From Dyadobacter pollutisoli (GTDB lineage: Bacteria; Bacteroidota; Bacteroidia; Cytophagales; Spirosomataceae): a stretch of 64,000 bases of DNA. The DNA lies in NCBI RefSeq assembly GCF_026625565.1, contig NZ_CP112998.1:1552501-1616500 (forward strand). The letters run 5' to 3'. The notes under the pieces are model-generated. The model had not been told where the DNA came from. It did not search any database and was given only the letters and a program-made list of their open reading frames with translations. This document shows positions 52,522 through 61,778 of this stretch, piece by piece. Positions within the stretch are counted from its first letter, which is position 1. Each line of letters begins with the position of its first letter. The translations under genes were made by a program, and so were the position numbers.

Positions 52522-53694
52522 ATGGAAATACTCTTCTGGCTCAGTTTATTCATCGTATTCTACACATTCCTCGGCTACGGTATTTTACTGTATGCGCTTG
52601 TAGGCATTCGAAGGATTTTCAAGGGAAAACGCATAGCGCCCGGTCTTGATCAGGATTTTCCTACATTAACGCTGATCATTGCGGCATATAATGAGGAAAG
52701 CATCATCGAGGAAAAAATTGCAAATACGCTTGGCCTTTCCTATCCAAAAGAAAAGTTAAAACTAATCTTCGTCACCGACGGCTCCACCGATCGCACCCCC
52801 GACCTGATCAGCACTTACAGCCAGATCAAGCTGATGCACAAGCCGGAGAGGAGCGGGAAAATTCTGGCCATGCACCGTGCCATGTATGAGGTCGACAGTG
52901 AGGTGGTTGTTTACACAGACGCAAATACTTTTTTGAACAAGGATGCGCTGCTACTCATCGCACGTCACTACGCTGATCCGACAGTAGGGGCGGTGTCCGG
53001 TGAAAAACGGGTTATGCAGGATGCGGTATCCGATGCAACGGCCGGAGAGGGATTTTATTGGAAGTATGAGTCAACACTGAAAAAATGGGATTCCGAATTG
53101 TATTCTGTGGTGGGCGCAGCCGGCGAGTTGTTCAGTGTGCGGCATGCGGTTTATACTTCGGTGGAACCAGACACGATCCTGGACGATTTTATGATTTCCA
53201 TGCGCATTGCCCAGCAGGGATACCGCATCATTTATGAGCCCGAGGCTTATGCTTCCGAGCTTTCGTCAGAGAACATTCAGGAGGAGCTTAAAAGGAAAGT
53301 ACGTATCGCGGCCGGCGGGATACAGTCTATTTTAAGACTGAAAAAGCTGCTCAATCCGTTTCACTACCCAATATTGTCTTTCCAGTATATCAGTCACCGG
53401 GTACTGCGCTGGACGGTCACACCTTTCCTGATGATCCTGGCGCTGATTCTCAACTTTGTGATCGTGCTACAAGGAGGAAGCTGGCTTTACCAGCTCATCC
53501 TTTTTGCGCAGGTCCTTTTTTACTCGCTTTCCTTCGCAGGCTGGGCACTGGAAAGAAGAAAGATCAAAGTAAAAGCATTGTTTGTCCCTTATTACTTCTG
53601 TATGATGAATTATGCTGTTTTGGCCGGCATAAGGCGGTATATCCAAGGCAGTCAGAGCGCAGCCTGGGACAAGGCCAAAAGAAAGAGCGCGTAG
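52522..53694 (+). CDS. Membrane-bound GT2 glycosyltransferase
   Basis: A 390-residue transferase with an N-terminal membrane helix (LFWLSLFIVFYTFLGYGILLY), a GT-A domain with LTLIIAAYNEESIIEEKI, IFVTDGSTDRT and VVYTDANTF, and two or three C-terminal helices from about 300. The segment ELKRKVRIAAGGIQSIL takes the place of the QxxRW motif of processive enzymes. It would build polymer precursor at the inner membrane. It is the last gene on the plus strand of the exopolysaccharide locus; its stop overlaps the left arm of a small hairpin. Confidence 0.9.
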   Translation: MEILFWLSLFIVFYTFLGYGILLYALVGIRRIFKGKRIAPGLDQDFPTLTLIIAAYNEESIIEEKIANTLGLSYPKEKLKLIFVTDGSTDRTPDLISTYSQIKLMHKPERSGKILAMHRAMYEVDSEVVVYTDANTFLNKDALLLIARHYADPTVGAVSGEKRVMQDAVSDATAGEGFYWKYESTLKKWDSELYSVVGAAGELFSVRHAVYTSVEPDTILDDFMISMRIAQQGYRIIYEPEAYASELSSENIQEELKRKVRIAAGGIQSILRLKKLLNPFHYPILSFQYISHRVLRWTVTPFLMILALILNFVIVLQGGSWLYQLILFAQVLFYSLSFAGWALERRKIKVKALFVPYYFCMMNYAVLAGIRRYIQGSQSAAWDKAKRKSA

Positions 53695-53709
53695 TTTACA
53701 CCACGCGCT
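53686..53709. terminator. Weak hairpin between convergent genes
   Basis: AGCGCGT (53686-53692) pairs with ACGCGCT (53703-53709) around a 10-base loop. It overlaps the stop codon of the GT2 gene and lies 22 bases from the stop of the convergent HPt gene. The T-run is poor. Confidence 0.35.
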
Positions 53710-53731
53710 GAACTATTTTACAATAACAATT

Positions 53732-54103
53732 TCAGAGTAATTTCAATCGCTCCGATTCCTGTTCCAGTATTGGGATCATGGAATTGAGCTCTTCGGAAAT
53801 GGCTTTATACATGGTCAGCAATGCTTCTACCGGGTTGTTTTCTTTGATGGCTTTTTCCAACAGTTCTACTTTGGGGCGTATATCAGTAAGGCCGGTCATG
53901 GTAAAAGAAGGTTTGAGGCCGTGCACGATGCTGGCAGATTCCTTCATATCTTCATTGTCAAGGGCTTGGTGCAATGCGTGCCAGCGTGGCACAGAATCGC
54001 TCAGGAAAGCATCGAAAATCATGTAAAGAATAACTGGATCATCTCCGTATACTTGATCAATGTATGCAATATCAAGAGCAGGGTTAAGTTGTAGAGCCAT
54101 CAA
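53732..54103 (-). CDS. Stand-alone HPt phosphotransfer protein
   Basis: A 123-residue helical-bundle protein of the HPt family. The phospho-accepting histidine is in ASIVHGLKPSFTMTGL at about residue 61, and the surrounding helices match the domain's four-helix layout. It has no other domain. Single HPt proteins shuttle phosphate between hybrid kinases and receivers, and several of both are encoded nearby (40901, 16283, 30536, 20689, 49713). It closes the exopolysaccharide locus on the right. Confidence 0.9.
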   Translation of the reverse strand: MMALQLNPALDIAYIDQVYGDDPVILYMIFDAFLSDSVPRWHALHQALDNEDMKESASIVHGLKPSFTMTGLTDIRPKVELLEKAIKENNPVEALLTMYKAISEELNSMIPILEQESERLKLL

Positions 54104-54162
54104 GAATTCAGTTAAAGTTTTTCAAGCGCCGAAAAGGTTAGTGGGTTTGCAAAACTATGAAT

Positions 54163-55176
54163 TTATTGGTTTACCTGTTCTTTTACTTCATCTTTAGAAG
54201 GTTCTTTTGCCTCCTCTTTTGCTTTTCTTTTGAAATACCTTCTGAAAAGGAAATTTGACCTCAACGCGGTCATGTTTTCGTCGAGTTTTTCTGTCGTGCT
54301 TTCCAGGTTCTTTAATGTACTTTTCAGGTTGGCGGCAGTGCCTTCGTCATGCAGCATCACACCCAGTGGACTGGTTGTATTCGAGTTTAGGTCAGCGCTG
54401 GCTGTTTTAAGGTTACCGACCATGACATTGGCCGAGGAAACGGTTTCATTTAATTTGCTAATTGTGCTTCGCAAGTCGCTCATAATCACAGTATCAGTCG
54501 CGAAATCATTGGCAAGGCCGCCTTTCTGATTGAGCTTGTCTGTGAAGTCTGATAATGAAGAAGTCAATGTCTGAGCGTTCACAGAGGCTTTTTTGAGTGC
54601 CGCTAACGTCTGGTCCACGTCATTGTAGAGCCTCTCATCATTGAGTAGCATACCCACAGTTCCTTTCCCGGCGAGGATATTTTTACTGATCGTTTTAAAA
54701 GCGCTGGTTATGCCCAGCAGGTTCTTGTTATTTTCGGAAAGCACAGCCAGCATTTCCTCCGTACTTTCTATTTTTTCAACAACCAGCTCGTCGCCGTCTT
54801 CGATGGATGGTACTTTCTGGGTACCACCGTAAAGAACAATGATCTTATTGCCGATCAATCCGTCGGTGCTCACTTTTGCTTTCGCATTTTTGCGGATGAA
54901 TTCCTGTGATTTCTCCTCAATGTTGAGCATCACCTCCACGCGGGAGTTTTCCAGGAAACGGATGGTTTTTACCGTTCCGATCTTAACACCTGAGTACCAG
55001 ATATTGTTACCCGGTTTCAAGCCGTTGACGTCATCAAAGATGGTTTTGACCGTTATGGTGGAAGAAAAAACTTTTTTCATGCTACCGATCGTCAGAATGC
55101 CTACCACGAAAATGATAATGCCGATGAGGACAAACAGACCGACGGTGATGGAGCGTTTTCTTGTTGATGTTTCCAT
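54163..55176 (-). CDS. mlaD: MlaD-family lipid transport substrate-binding protein
   Basis: A 337-residue protein with one N-terminal membrane helix (SITVGLFVLIGIIIFVVGILTIG), an MCE/MlaD domain at about 38-115 (TVKTIFDDVNGLKPGNNIWYSGVKIGTVKTI, then IGNKIIVLYGG) and a long helical tail predicted to reach into the periplasm. The tail ends in a lysine/glutamate-rich segment. MlaD binds phospholipid and docks on the MlaFE transporter. It is the last gene of the EcsC-MlaE-MlaF-MlaD operon, 2 bases after MlaF. Other Mla periplasmic partners are not in the window. Confidence 0.9.
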   Translation of the reverse strand: METSTRKRSITVGLFVLIGIIIFVVGILTIGSMKKVFSSTITVKTIFDDVNGLKPGNNIWYSGVKIGTVKTIRFLENSRVEVMLNIEEKSQEFIRKNAKAKVSTDGLIGNKIIVLYGGTQKVPSIEDGDELVVEKIESTEEMLAVLSENNKNLLGITSAFKTISKNILAGKGTVGMLLNDERLYNDVDQTLAALKKASVNAQTLTSSLSDFTDKLNQKGGLANDFATDTVIMSDLRSTISKLNETVSSANVMVGNLKTASADLNSNTTSPLGVMLHDEGTAANLKSTLKNLESTTEKLDENMTALRSNFLFRRYFKRKAKEEAKEPSKDEVKEQVNQ

Positions 55177-55178
55177 TA

Positions 55179-55943
55179 TTATTGAATAAAATTATAATCG
55201 TAAAAACTTTTGATTCTTTCTTCGTCGGTATCGAATACCTCTTCAAATGTTCCTTGTTTGAGAAATTTTCCATCCAGTAGCATCGCAATGCGGTCACCGG
55301 TTGCTCTGGCGCAGGTAAGGTCGTGTGTGATGATGATAGAACTTGTATGGTATTTTTCTTTAACCTCGTTGATCAGCTCATTGATTTCCAGGCAGGTGAT
55401 GGGGTCCAGACCGGCTGTGGGTTCATCATAAAGCATTATTTCAGGTTTGAGAATCAGGGTCCGCGCAATGCCGATCCGCTTACGTTGCCCTCCTGAGAGC
55501 TCGGATGGCACCTGATTGATCGTTTGCAGCAATCCAACTGCATCGAGTACCGACTCTACCTGCTCGTTAATATCGGCCCGCGTGAGATTGGCCACGTTTC
55601 GGACTAATGGAAATTCCAGGTTTTCGCGCACGGTCATACTATCGTATAATGCACTGTTCTGAAAGGAGAAGCCGATTTTCAAGCGAAGATTTCTCAGTTC
55701 TTTCTCATTGAGTGTGGACACTTCCTCGCCCAGCACGATGCAGCTTCCTCTGTCCTGTTTGAGCAAACCTGCAATGATTTTGATCAATACCGATTTCCCT
55801 GTCCCCGATCGTCCGAGTACCACTACATTTTCACCTTTGTTCAATTGGAGATCCACTCCGCATAGCACGTGGAGATCACCAAAAGATTTGTAAAGATCTT
55901 TGATTTCGATAACCGCCTTATCAAGCGTGGTACTATCTTCCAT
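55179..55943 (-). CDS. mlaF: MlaF-type ABC transporter ATP-binding protein
   Basis: 254 residues from the start at 55943 (MEDSTTLDKAVIEIKDLY), which avoids overlap with the permease gene. All ABC motifs are present: Walker A GRSGTGKSVLIK, Q-loop GFSFQNSALYDS, signature SELSGGQRKRIGIARTL, Walker B IMLYDEPTAGLD and the switch histidine in IIITHDLTCA. The phrase SFQNSALYDSMTV is characteristic of the MlaF/Ttg2A group that energises phospholipid transport between the membranes. It lies between mlaE and mlaD in one operon. Confidence 0.93.
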   Translation of the reverse strand: MEDSTTLDKAVIEIKDLYKSFGDLHVLCGVDLQLNKGENVVVLGRSGTGKSVLIKIIAGLLKQDRGSCIVLGEEVSTLNEKELRNLRLKIGFSFQNSALYDSMTVRENLEFPLVRNVANLTRADINEQVESVLDAVGLLQTINQVPSELSGGQRKRIGIARTLILKPEIMLYDEPTAGLDPITCLEINELINEVKEKYHTSSIIITHDLTCARATGDRIAMLLDGKFLKQGTFEEVFDTDEERIKSFYDYNFIQ

Positions 55944-55944
55944 T

Positions 55945-56733
55945 TTATCCTCTGAAATAATTCGAAACCTGAACAATTATTACTTCCTCAATAAAAATGA
56001 GGAACATTGAAATCACGACCGCAGAGTTTGCAGCCTTACCCACACCCTCGGTACCCTTGCTGGCATTGTATCCCTGGTAACATCCCACTATCCCGATGGT
56101 AAAGCCGTAGGCGACGGCTTTGGCCACGGAAGTCCCGATATCGAGAAAGGTGATCTGTTCAAACGCATTTTCAAAAAATGCAATGAAACTCGTGCCCTCG
56201 TTGAGGGTAACGTTCAAGAAAGCACCCAACAAACTTACGAGCGTACAATAGAACATCAGAATGGGGATGGTAATGGTGGATGCCAGTACGCGGGTGACCA
56301 CCAGAAACTTGAAGGGGTTCACCGCCGACACTTCCATCGCATCAATTTGCTCGGTAACACGCATTGAGCCCAGCTCGGCACCGATGCTCGACCCGATTTT
56401 ACCTGCGCTGATCAATGCAGTCACCAATGCAGCGAGCGCTCTGACAATGGCGATGGCTACCAGAGAAGGCAGCCAGGAGGTAGCACCGAATTCTGCCAGC
56501 GAAGGCCGGGACTGTTTGGTGAAAACCATTCCGGTGATGAAACCTGTCAAACTGATCAGCAGCAATGATTTGTTGCCAATCGCATAACATTGCTTGATCA
56601 TTTCCTGAAATTCCATTCTGCCCTTAAAGACTTCCCTGAAAAAACGCAGGAAGAAAACGTAACCATTGTAAACTGCCAGAAAGGCGGAATCTAGTCCTTT
56701 TGTATATACATGTCCCTTTTTAGAAGCGCTCAT
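55945..56733 (-). CDS. mlaE: MlaE-type ABC transporter permease
   Basis: A 262-residue integral membrane protein with five or six helices of the MlaE family. Landmarks are the amphipathic N-terminal part with GRMEFQEMIKQCYAIGNKSL, the helix LISLTGFITGMVFTKQS, the coupling segment GSSIGAELGSMRVTEQIDAME and AVAYGFTIGIVGCYQGYNAS. The conserved ELGSMRVTEQIDAM is diagnostic. Its gene begins directly after the stop codon of the EcsC gene and ends 1 base before the mlaF start, so expression is tightly coupled. Confidence 0.93.
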   Translation of the reverse strand: MSASKKGHVYTKGLDSAFLAVYNGYVFFLRFFREVFKGRMEFQEMIKQCYAIGNKSLLLISLTGFITGMVFTKQSRPSLAEFGATSWLPSLVAIAIVRALAALVTALISAGKIGSSIGAELGSMRVTEQIDAMEVSAVNPFKFLVVTRVLASTITIPILMFYCTLVSLLGAFLNVTLNEGTSFIAFFENAFEQITFLDIGTSVAKAVAYGFTIGIVGCYQGYNASKGTEGVGKAANSAVVISMFLIFIEEVIIVQVSNYFRG

Positions 56734-57504
56734 TCAATTGTTTTCCAAGGTGATCTTTGAGTAACTGTTGTTGATATACTTTTCTTCAAACCAACGCATC
56801 CTATAAGCATTCATCGCTGTTTTACCAAGCTTGTCTAGCAATCTGTAATTGACGATCAGACCCACAGCCGCCCCGATTCCGGGAATAAGCTGCGCCATTT
56901 TTGCCAGGTCAATATAGTCGCGATACTCCTGCTGAAATGTTTTCCAGTCAAACTGGTGGATATCCTGGGGCAGGTCAGCACTTTTGACGTGCCACAGGGT
57001 CATTTGTTCAAATACCTTTTGTCTTTGCTTTTGGCTTGAAAAGGCTAGTTGGAAAATATGCAGAATGAATAACCGCTCCCGGTAGTCATCTACCGGCCGA
57101 CCGTAGAGCGCCGCGATTTCAAACAGGAGTTTCATTTTGATCCCAATCAGAATCGGGAATTCGGCCAGTGCAAGCCAAAATCCCCCTGCGCCGGTAATAC
57201 CGCCTTCCGCCGCCCCTGCCTTTTTATAAAATTCGATTTTCTTCTTTACCGCAATCTCTATTTCTTCCAAACTATTGGTCTGCAATGGAGCTGAGGTAGT
57301 AAATTCTGCACCGGTGAGCACACCACGGGTCATTTGCTTAATGGTCGCGGTAATCACCTGATGCACTTTGTCGGGAATGATATTATTGATTTTATCCTGA
57401 AAAGTTTTCGAAGTCCTGTCAACAAAATTGGGCCGCTTCTGCATTCTGCGCTGCCATTTGTTTAGTTCAGGTTGTATCTTTTCTTCATATGTCATGTTAT
57501 GCAT
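56734..57504 (-). CDS. EcsC-family protein
   Basis: A 256-residue protein of the EcsC family, named for a Bacillus ABC-transporter operon gene of unclear role. The family features are the glycine-rich GAAEGGITGAGGFWLALAEFPILIGIKMKLLFEIAALYG and the C-terminal LIPGIGAAVGLIVNYRLLDKLGKTAMNAYRMR. Both hydrophobic stretches could dip into the membrane. It leads the Mla operon and abuts mlaE with no gap, an association that suggests a helper role in lipid transport; that is inference. Confidence 0.88.
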   Translation of the reverse strand: MHNMTYEEKIQPELNKWQRRMQKRPNFVDRTSKTFQDKINNIIPDKVHQVITATIKQMTRGVLTGAEFTTSAPLQTNSLEEIEIAVKKKIEFYKKAGAAEGGITGAGGFWLALAEFPILIGIKMKLLFEIAALYGRPVDDYRERLFILHIFQLAFSSQKQRQKVFEQMTLWHVKSADLPQDIHQFDWKTFQQEYRDYIDLAKMAQLIPGIGAAVGLIVNYRLLDKLGKTAMNAYRMRWFEEKYINNSYSKITLENN

Positions 57505-57624
57505 ATTGGATCAATGGCTAAATCAGATAGAATGAGGAACCGGTACGGCAGATATTCGGATTGTAAGTAGCAAAAATCATTCCAACCCGCCAAAAGTCAG
57601 AATGAGAATGCATTTCTCAGCAAA

Positions 57625-58686
57625 TCAATTGGTGTCTTTTGCGATTTTTTCTTTGGCAAGTTCGATTTCCTGCTGATCGGCCACAGGCTCTTCCTGTTCA
57701 CTATCAGCAGTCCGCTCGTATTGTAAGGAAATTAAAATAGGAAAATGATCCGACGAAAAGTTCTCCAGCCGCTTCAAGCTGATCAACTTGAAATCTGTTG
57801 AGCAAAATACATGATCAAGGGGAAATCTCAGGAACGGGTATTTGGCGTGAAATGTATTAAAAAATCCGCGTCCTTTTCTTGGATCCAGCAAACCACTGAT
57901 TTGCGTAAACAGATTAGTAGTATAGGACCAGGCCACATCATTAAGGTCCCCAACGACAATAGTGGGGACATTGTTCTCCTTTACCTCCCTGGCAACCAGT
58001 AACAGTTCTTTATCGCGCTCGGTCGAATACATGTTTTCCCCAGGAACAGGTGGAGTGGGATGCACGCAGTATAACTGAATGATTTTCCCCGAGCGTAGTT
58101 CTACCTTTGTTTTAATGGATGGGATCTCCTTGTCGACCAGATACCTGACCACCGGATCGACCAGTTTCAGTTTCGAGTAAAGCAACATTCCATAGGTATT
58201 ATCAATTGGGACCAGCACATTGTAAGGATAATCCTTAGCCAGCTTCTTTGTTCCCTCATCCCATGATTCGTCAGCTTCCAGTAGTAAAATCAGGTCGGGA
58301 TTGTATTTTTTTAGCACTTTCATGCATCCCGCGGTATTTTTATTGTCCTGAAATACATTGGAAGAGATCATGCTGATACCGTTCATCTCATTGATCTGAG
58401 TCACTTTCAACATGCTCTTCTTTGCAAAAAAAGTGAATGGAAATATCTGGTAGATCAGATAGCAAGCATTCAAGGACGCGAAGGCAGTAAAAATGAAATC
58501 AAAACCGGATGAAATGTTGTATAGGCAAAGAAAAAGGATGATAATCAGCAGGTTCAAAAACAACTTTTGCAGCCTGGGGTATTCAAAGACACGAAAAGCC
58601 CAGAAGTCGTTCCTAATCAGTGGAATTAAGGAAAAAAGAATGATTAATCCGCCTGAGACCTCTAAAACTATTTTGAATGAATGCAT
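57625..58686 (-). CDS. Membrane-anchored EEP-superfamily phosphatase/nuclease
   Basis: 353 residues from the start at 58686 (MHSFKIVLEVSGGLIILFSL); the upstream ATG at 58755 would overlap the next gene. Three N-terminal membrane helices precede an endonuclease/exonuclease/phosphatase domain at about 95-330. Its active-site motifs are visible: MISSNVF, LILLLEADESW (metal-binding Glu), CVHPTPPVPG, TIVVGDLNDVAW, DHVFCS and SSDHFPILIS. Such membrane-attached EEP proteins act in the periplasm, perhaps on lipids or nucleotides. The 3' side has an acidic tail. Confidence 0.88.
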   Translation of the reverse strand: MHSFKIVLEVSGGLIILFSLIPLIRNDFWAFRVFEYPRLQKLFLNLLIIILFLCLYNISSGFDFIFTAFASLNACYLIYQIFPFTFFAKKSMLKVTQINEMNGISMISSNVFQDNKNTAGCMKVLKKYNPDLILLLEADESWDEGTKKLAKDYPYNVLVPIDNTYGMLLYSKLKLVDPVVRYLVDKEIPSIKTKVELRSGKIIQLYCVHPTPPVPGENMYSTERDKELLLVAREVKENNVPTIVVGDLNDVAWSYTTNLFTQISGLLDPRKGRGFFNTFHAKYPFLRFPLDHVFCSTDFKLISLKRLENFSSDHFPILISLQYERTADSEQEEPVADQQEIELAKEKIAKDTN

Positions 58687-58708
58687 TTCGGAAATGGCTT
58701 TATGGCGG

Positions 58709-60709
58709 TTAAGGTAGTAATATTTTCTTATTCCAAACCTGACCTTCCGAGTCAAACCTGATAAAATGGTAGCCCGAGTTTTTATCGGGTACAGACAATT
58801 TTACTTCCTTTTCATGATTTACATTCTTACCAGACACATATTGCCCGGTCGCATTAAAGACAGAGATCCTTCCATTGACAACCTGGTTGAACTTAATGGT
58901 GACGGGCTGATTTTTTAACACTGGGTTGGGATAAACGGAGAAAAAAGACCCTTTATCTTCTATCCCCAAAACGATCGGAGCTTCGATTTTGGCATAGGAA
59001 TAGTCCGAGGATTCAGCGGTCCGATTAAGTGCTTTCAACCTGTAATGGATGTCGGTACTGACTAGCGCGGATTCGTCAACATATTGTGCCGTCGGGCTGG
59101 AAAGGATTGCAATGACCGTATAGGCATCTTCTCCTTCCAATTTTCTTTCCAACAAGTAATTCTCAGCGCCCGCAATCTGGTCCCATAGCAGCTTCACGCT
59201 TCCGTCCGTTGTGGCCTCAGCGGCTAACACGGGTATTGACAACCCGATTCCAATAGGGACATTGTAAAATGTAAAAGCGCGCATTCCCTGCTTATTGGCA
59301 ATGTATGGCCCATTAAATGGATAATACGGCCCACCTTTCTCCAAATACATGGGTAGGTAGTTCATGCTTTTTTCCCGGCGTGAACCATTGAGTTCTAAGA
59401 TTATCCGGTTTCCCTCCGCTTTTCCTGAACTTACCGCGCCGGAAGCCCCGTCTAAATAAAAGAAATCCTTCATTTGGAGCGTAACGTGCGGATTGGTCAG
59501 ATGAGGCTCAGGGTAAACAAGTTGCTGCCCCTCATCGAAAACCAGCACCAGTTGCTTCTTTTCTTCGGATTTGTAGAATACTTTTTTAATGCCGGGGGAG
59601 TAAATGCCGAGCGTATCTTTTGACCCATACAAATCTTTGAGCATCATTCTGGAAAGCTCAAAACCGCTTTGCTGGTTACCTTCGCGACTATAATGCAAGC
59701 CATCAAAACCCTTAGTTCCTACTGTGGCCAAAGATTGAATGTCAGGATAAATTTCCGCAAGCCGCCTCTGATAATCGCGAAGTTCTGCGCCAACCGGGGA
59801 AGGATAGTAGATAATATCAATTTGAAAAACGTATAATTTTTGAATGCTGGGAAGGTCTAGTTTCAGGTTTTTGTACAGCACATCGAAATAGCCCTGCCAG
59901 TTGCCGCCCTCATGATAAGCCTCTGTTTCTCCCTGGCGGAAAATGTACGCTTTCACGGACTGCGCCAAACCTGCCTTTTGCAGCCTGTAGAGCATTCTCC
60001 CATACCCATTGTTCAGATCGGCTGGATTGCCTGGCGTTCTTTGAGCGTGGCCAAATGCGGAGGACCAATGGAAACCTGCATTGATCAGGCAGTTGGGTAT
60101 CCCGGATTTCTGAACCAGCTGCTTTTGGATTTCAAGACCCATGGTGCCTACGCCGTTGTCGTAGGCCTTCTGGTTGGAAAGTACCCATAAGGTATCGGCT
60201 GCATCGTAGGGAAAGGTATTGAGGTTTTTGGTGATTTTCCCAAATGTCCGGCAAAAGAGACTCGTATCGGACTCTGTAAAAAAGCCGGTAGAATTTGACT
60301 GACCGGAAAGGACATAAACGTCGCCGCTGACCACATTCTGCCTGGTTACGATCAACACAGAATCTGTTCCCCTGGATACAAAAACTTTGAATCCGTAGTT
60401 GGCCAGCTCCGCCTTGATCTTTGTTTCCAATTCAAACACGCCCAATCCCTTTTGGTTATACTGAATGTCCGCCTTCTGGTATTGAGCCGGCACGTCATTT
60501 CGGGTAACCTGCACGGAAATGTATTTCCAGCCGGCCGCTTCAACAATACCTGACACAGGTACCGTTGCTTCGTTTTCAGCATTTCGCGGATAGAGCTGAA
60601 AATCCTGGGGAAGTTTATTGAAGACAACGGACGAAAACCGCTGCGCCTGGCAGAGCGGGTTTAAAAGCAATAGCAAGAGCATTGCTTTCAGGGGTATGAT
60701 CCTTGACAA
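58709..60709 (-). CDS. SASA-type SGNH esterase with T9SS sorting domain
   Basis: A 666-residue secreted protein. After a signal peptide (MLLLLLLNPLCQAQ) and a beta domain, an SGNH hydrolase of the sialate O-acetylesterase type runs from about 120 to 350, with the nucleophile in VLSGQSNSTGF, GETEAYHEGGNW and the DGLHYS dyad. A fibronectin-III-like domain lies near 500-575 (GSVKLLWDQIAGAENYLLERK), and the last 75 residues are a type A sorting domain (FSVYPNPVLKNQP). It should be surface-exposed and remove acetyl groups from glycans. The GH43 gene is 34 bases upstream. Confidence 0.88.
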   Translation of the reverse strand: MSRIIPLKAMLLLLLLNPLCQAQRFSSVVFNKLPQDFQLYPRNAENEATVPVSGIVEAAGWKYISVQVTRNDVPAQYQKADIQYNQKGLGVFELETKIKAELANYGFKVFVSRGTDSVLIVTRQNVVSGDVYVLSGQSNSTGFFTESDTSLFCRTFGKITKNLNTFPYDAADTLWVLSNQKAYDNGVGTMGLEIQKQLVQKSGIPNCLINAGFHWSSAFGHAQRTPGNPADLNNGYGRMLYRLQKAGLAQSVKAYIFRQGETEAYHEGGNWQGYFDVLYKNLKLDLPSIQKLYVFQIDIIYYPSPVGAELRDYQRRLAEIYPDIQSLATVGTKGFDGLHYSREGNQQSGFELSRMMLKDLYGSKDTLGIYSPGIKKVFYKSEEKKQLVLVFDEGQQLVYPEPHLTNPHVTLQMKDFFYLDGASGAVSSGKAEGNRIILELNGSRREKSMNYLPMYLEKGGPYYPFNGPYIANKQGMRAFTFYNVPIGIGLSIPVLAAEATTDGSVKLLWDQIAGAENYLLERKLEGEDAYTVIAILSSPTAQYVDESALVSTDIHYRLKALNRTAESSDYSYAKIEAPIVLGIEDKGSFFSVYPNPVLKNQPVTIKFNQVVNGRISVFNATGQYVSGKNVNHEKEVKLSVPDKNSGYHFIRFDSEGQVWNKKILLP

Positions 60710-60743
60710 GGGTTGATTTTTTGAATGTTGAACTTAAGAACGG

Positions 60744-61721
60744 TTACTTCAAGCTTACCGGTTTTACCCCTTCACGGGTAATTTTTACGGGATTGATCAG
60801 CCCTTTCTGATCGAAGCTCATCACATCCACGCAGGTTTCACGGTGGTTACCATCCGTTTCAGTAAGCGGACGTCTGTGATAGACAATGTACCATTGATCT
60901 TTGCCGGGGATTTGGATGACAGAATGGTGGCCTGCACCCGTGGCCACTTTGGGGTCTTGCTGAAGAATTTTCCCAACCCTTTCAAAGGGTCCGAAAGGAG
61001 AATCAGCGATCGCATAGGCTACTGAATAATCCGGACCTGTCCATCCGCCCTCTGACCACATGAAATAGTATTTTCCGTTTCTGATGAACATGAATGGACC
61101 TTCTACGTAGCCTTTGGGGGTAATTTCACGAAATATGGTGCCATCTTCGAAGGGAATGAAACCTGTGAAGTCATTTTTTAGCTTGGCTACATTGCAGTGA
61201 CGCCAGCCTCCGTAGAATAGATAATACTGGCCGTCTTTGTCTTTGAAAACAAACTGGTCGATCGGCTGCGCTTTGTTATGGAATTTATCAATGAGGGGTT
61301 TGCCGAGGTAATCTTTAAATGGCCCCTCCGGTTTGTCGGAAACTGCAATCCCGATACCACCCGCTTCCTGGTCGCTTTGTATATCGTTGGCTCCGAAGAA
61401 CAGATAATACTTTTTGTCTTTTTCGATGATGGAAGGTGCCCACATCGCTCGTTTTGCCCATTTGATGGAGGCGGTATCGAGGATATTGCTATGCTTTTCC
61501 CAGGTTACCAGATCTTTGGAAGAGAATGCATCCATATGTACCTGCTGGTTGTAGGGCGCAGAGTAGGTAGGGTATATCCAAAAGCGGGTGCCAAAGATAA
61601 TTCCCTCCGGATCAGCATACCAGCCCGGAAAAACGGGGTTACCCGAAGTTTTGGAAGCCGATTGGGAAAATGAAAAGTAACTAAAAAGGCAAAGTGACAG
61701 GAGTAAAAGTTGTTTTTTCAT
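60744..61721 (-). CDS. Glycoside hydrolase family 43 enzyme
   Basis: A 325-residue protein with a signal peptide (MKKQLLLLSLCLFSYFSFSQ). The five-bladed propeller of GH43 shows the catalytic base in FPGWYADPEG, the pKa-modulating aspartate in DQFVFKDKDGQYYLFYGG and the acid in YVEGPFMFIRNGKYYFMWSEGG. GAGHHSVIQIPGKDQWYIVYHRR is also typical. Activity is probably alpha-arabinofuranosidase or beta-xylosidase; the subfamily cannot be fixed by eye. It has no sorting domain, so it is likely periplasmic. It shares a leftward transcript with the SASA esterase. Confidence 0.93.
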   Translation of the reverse strand: MKKQLLLLSLCLFSYFSFSQSASKTSGNPVFPGWYADPEGIIFGTRFWIYPTYSAPYNQQVHMDAFSSKDLVTWEKHSNILDTASIKWAKRAMWAPSIIEKDKKYYLFFGANDIQSDQEAGGIGIAVSDKPEGPFKDYLGKPLIDKFHNKAQPIDQFVFKDKDGQYYLFYGGWRHCNVAKLKNDFTGFIPFEDGTIFREITPKGYVEGPFMFIRNGKYYFMWSEGGWTGPDYSVAYAIADSPFGPFERVGKILQQDPKVATGAGHHSVIQIPGKDQWYIVYHRRPLTETDGNHRETCVDVMSFDQKGLINPVKITREGVKPVSLK

Positions 61722-61778
61722 TAGACGGGTTTCAACAGAGATATGTAACTCTCTGTAAAGTTCTTAATTTTTATCAAA

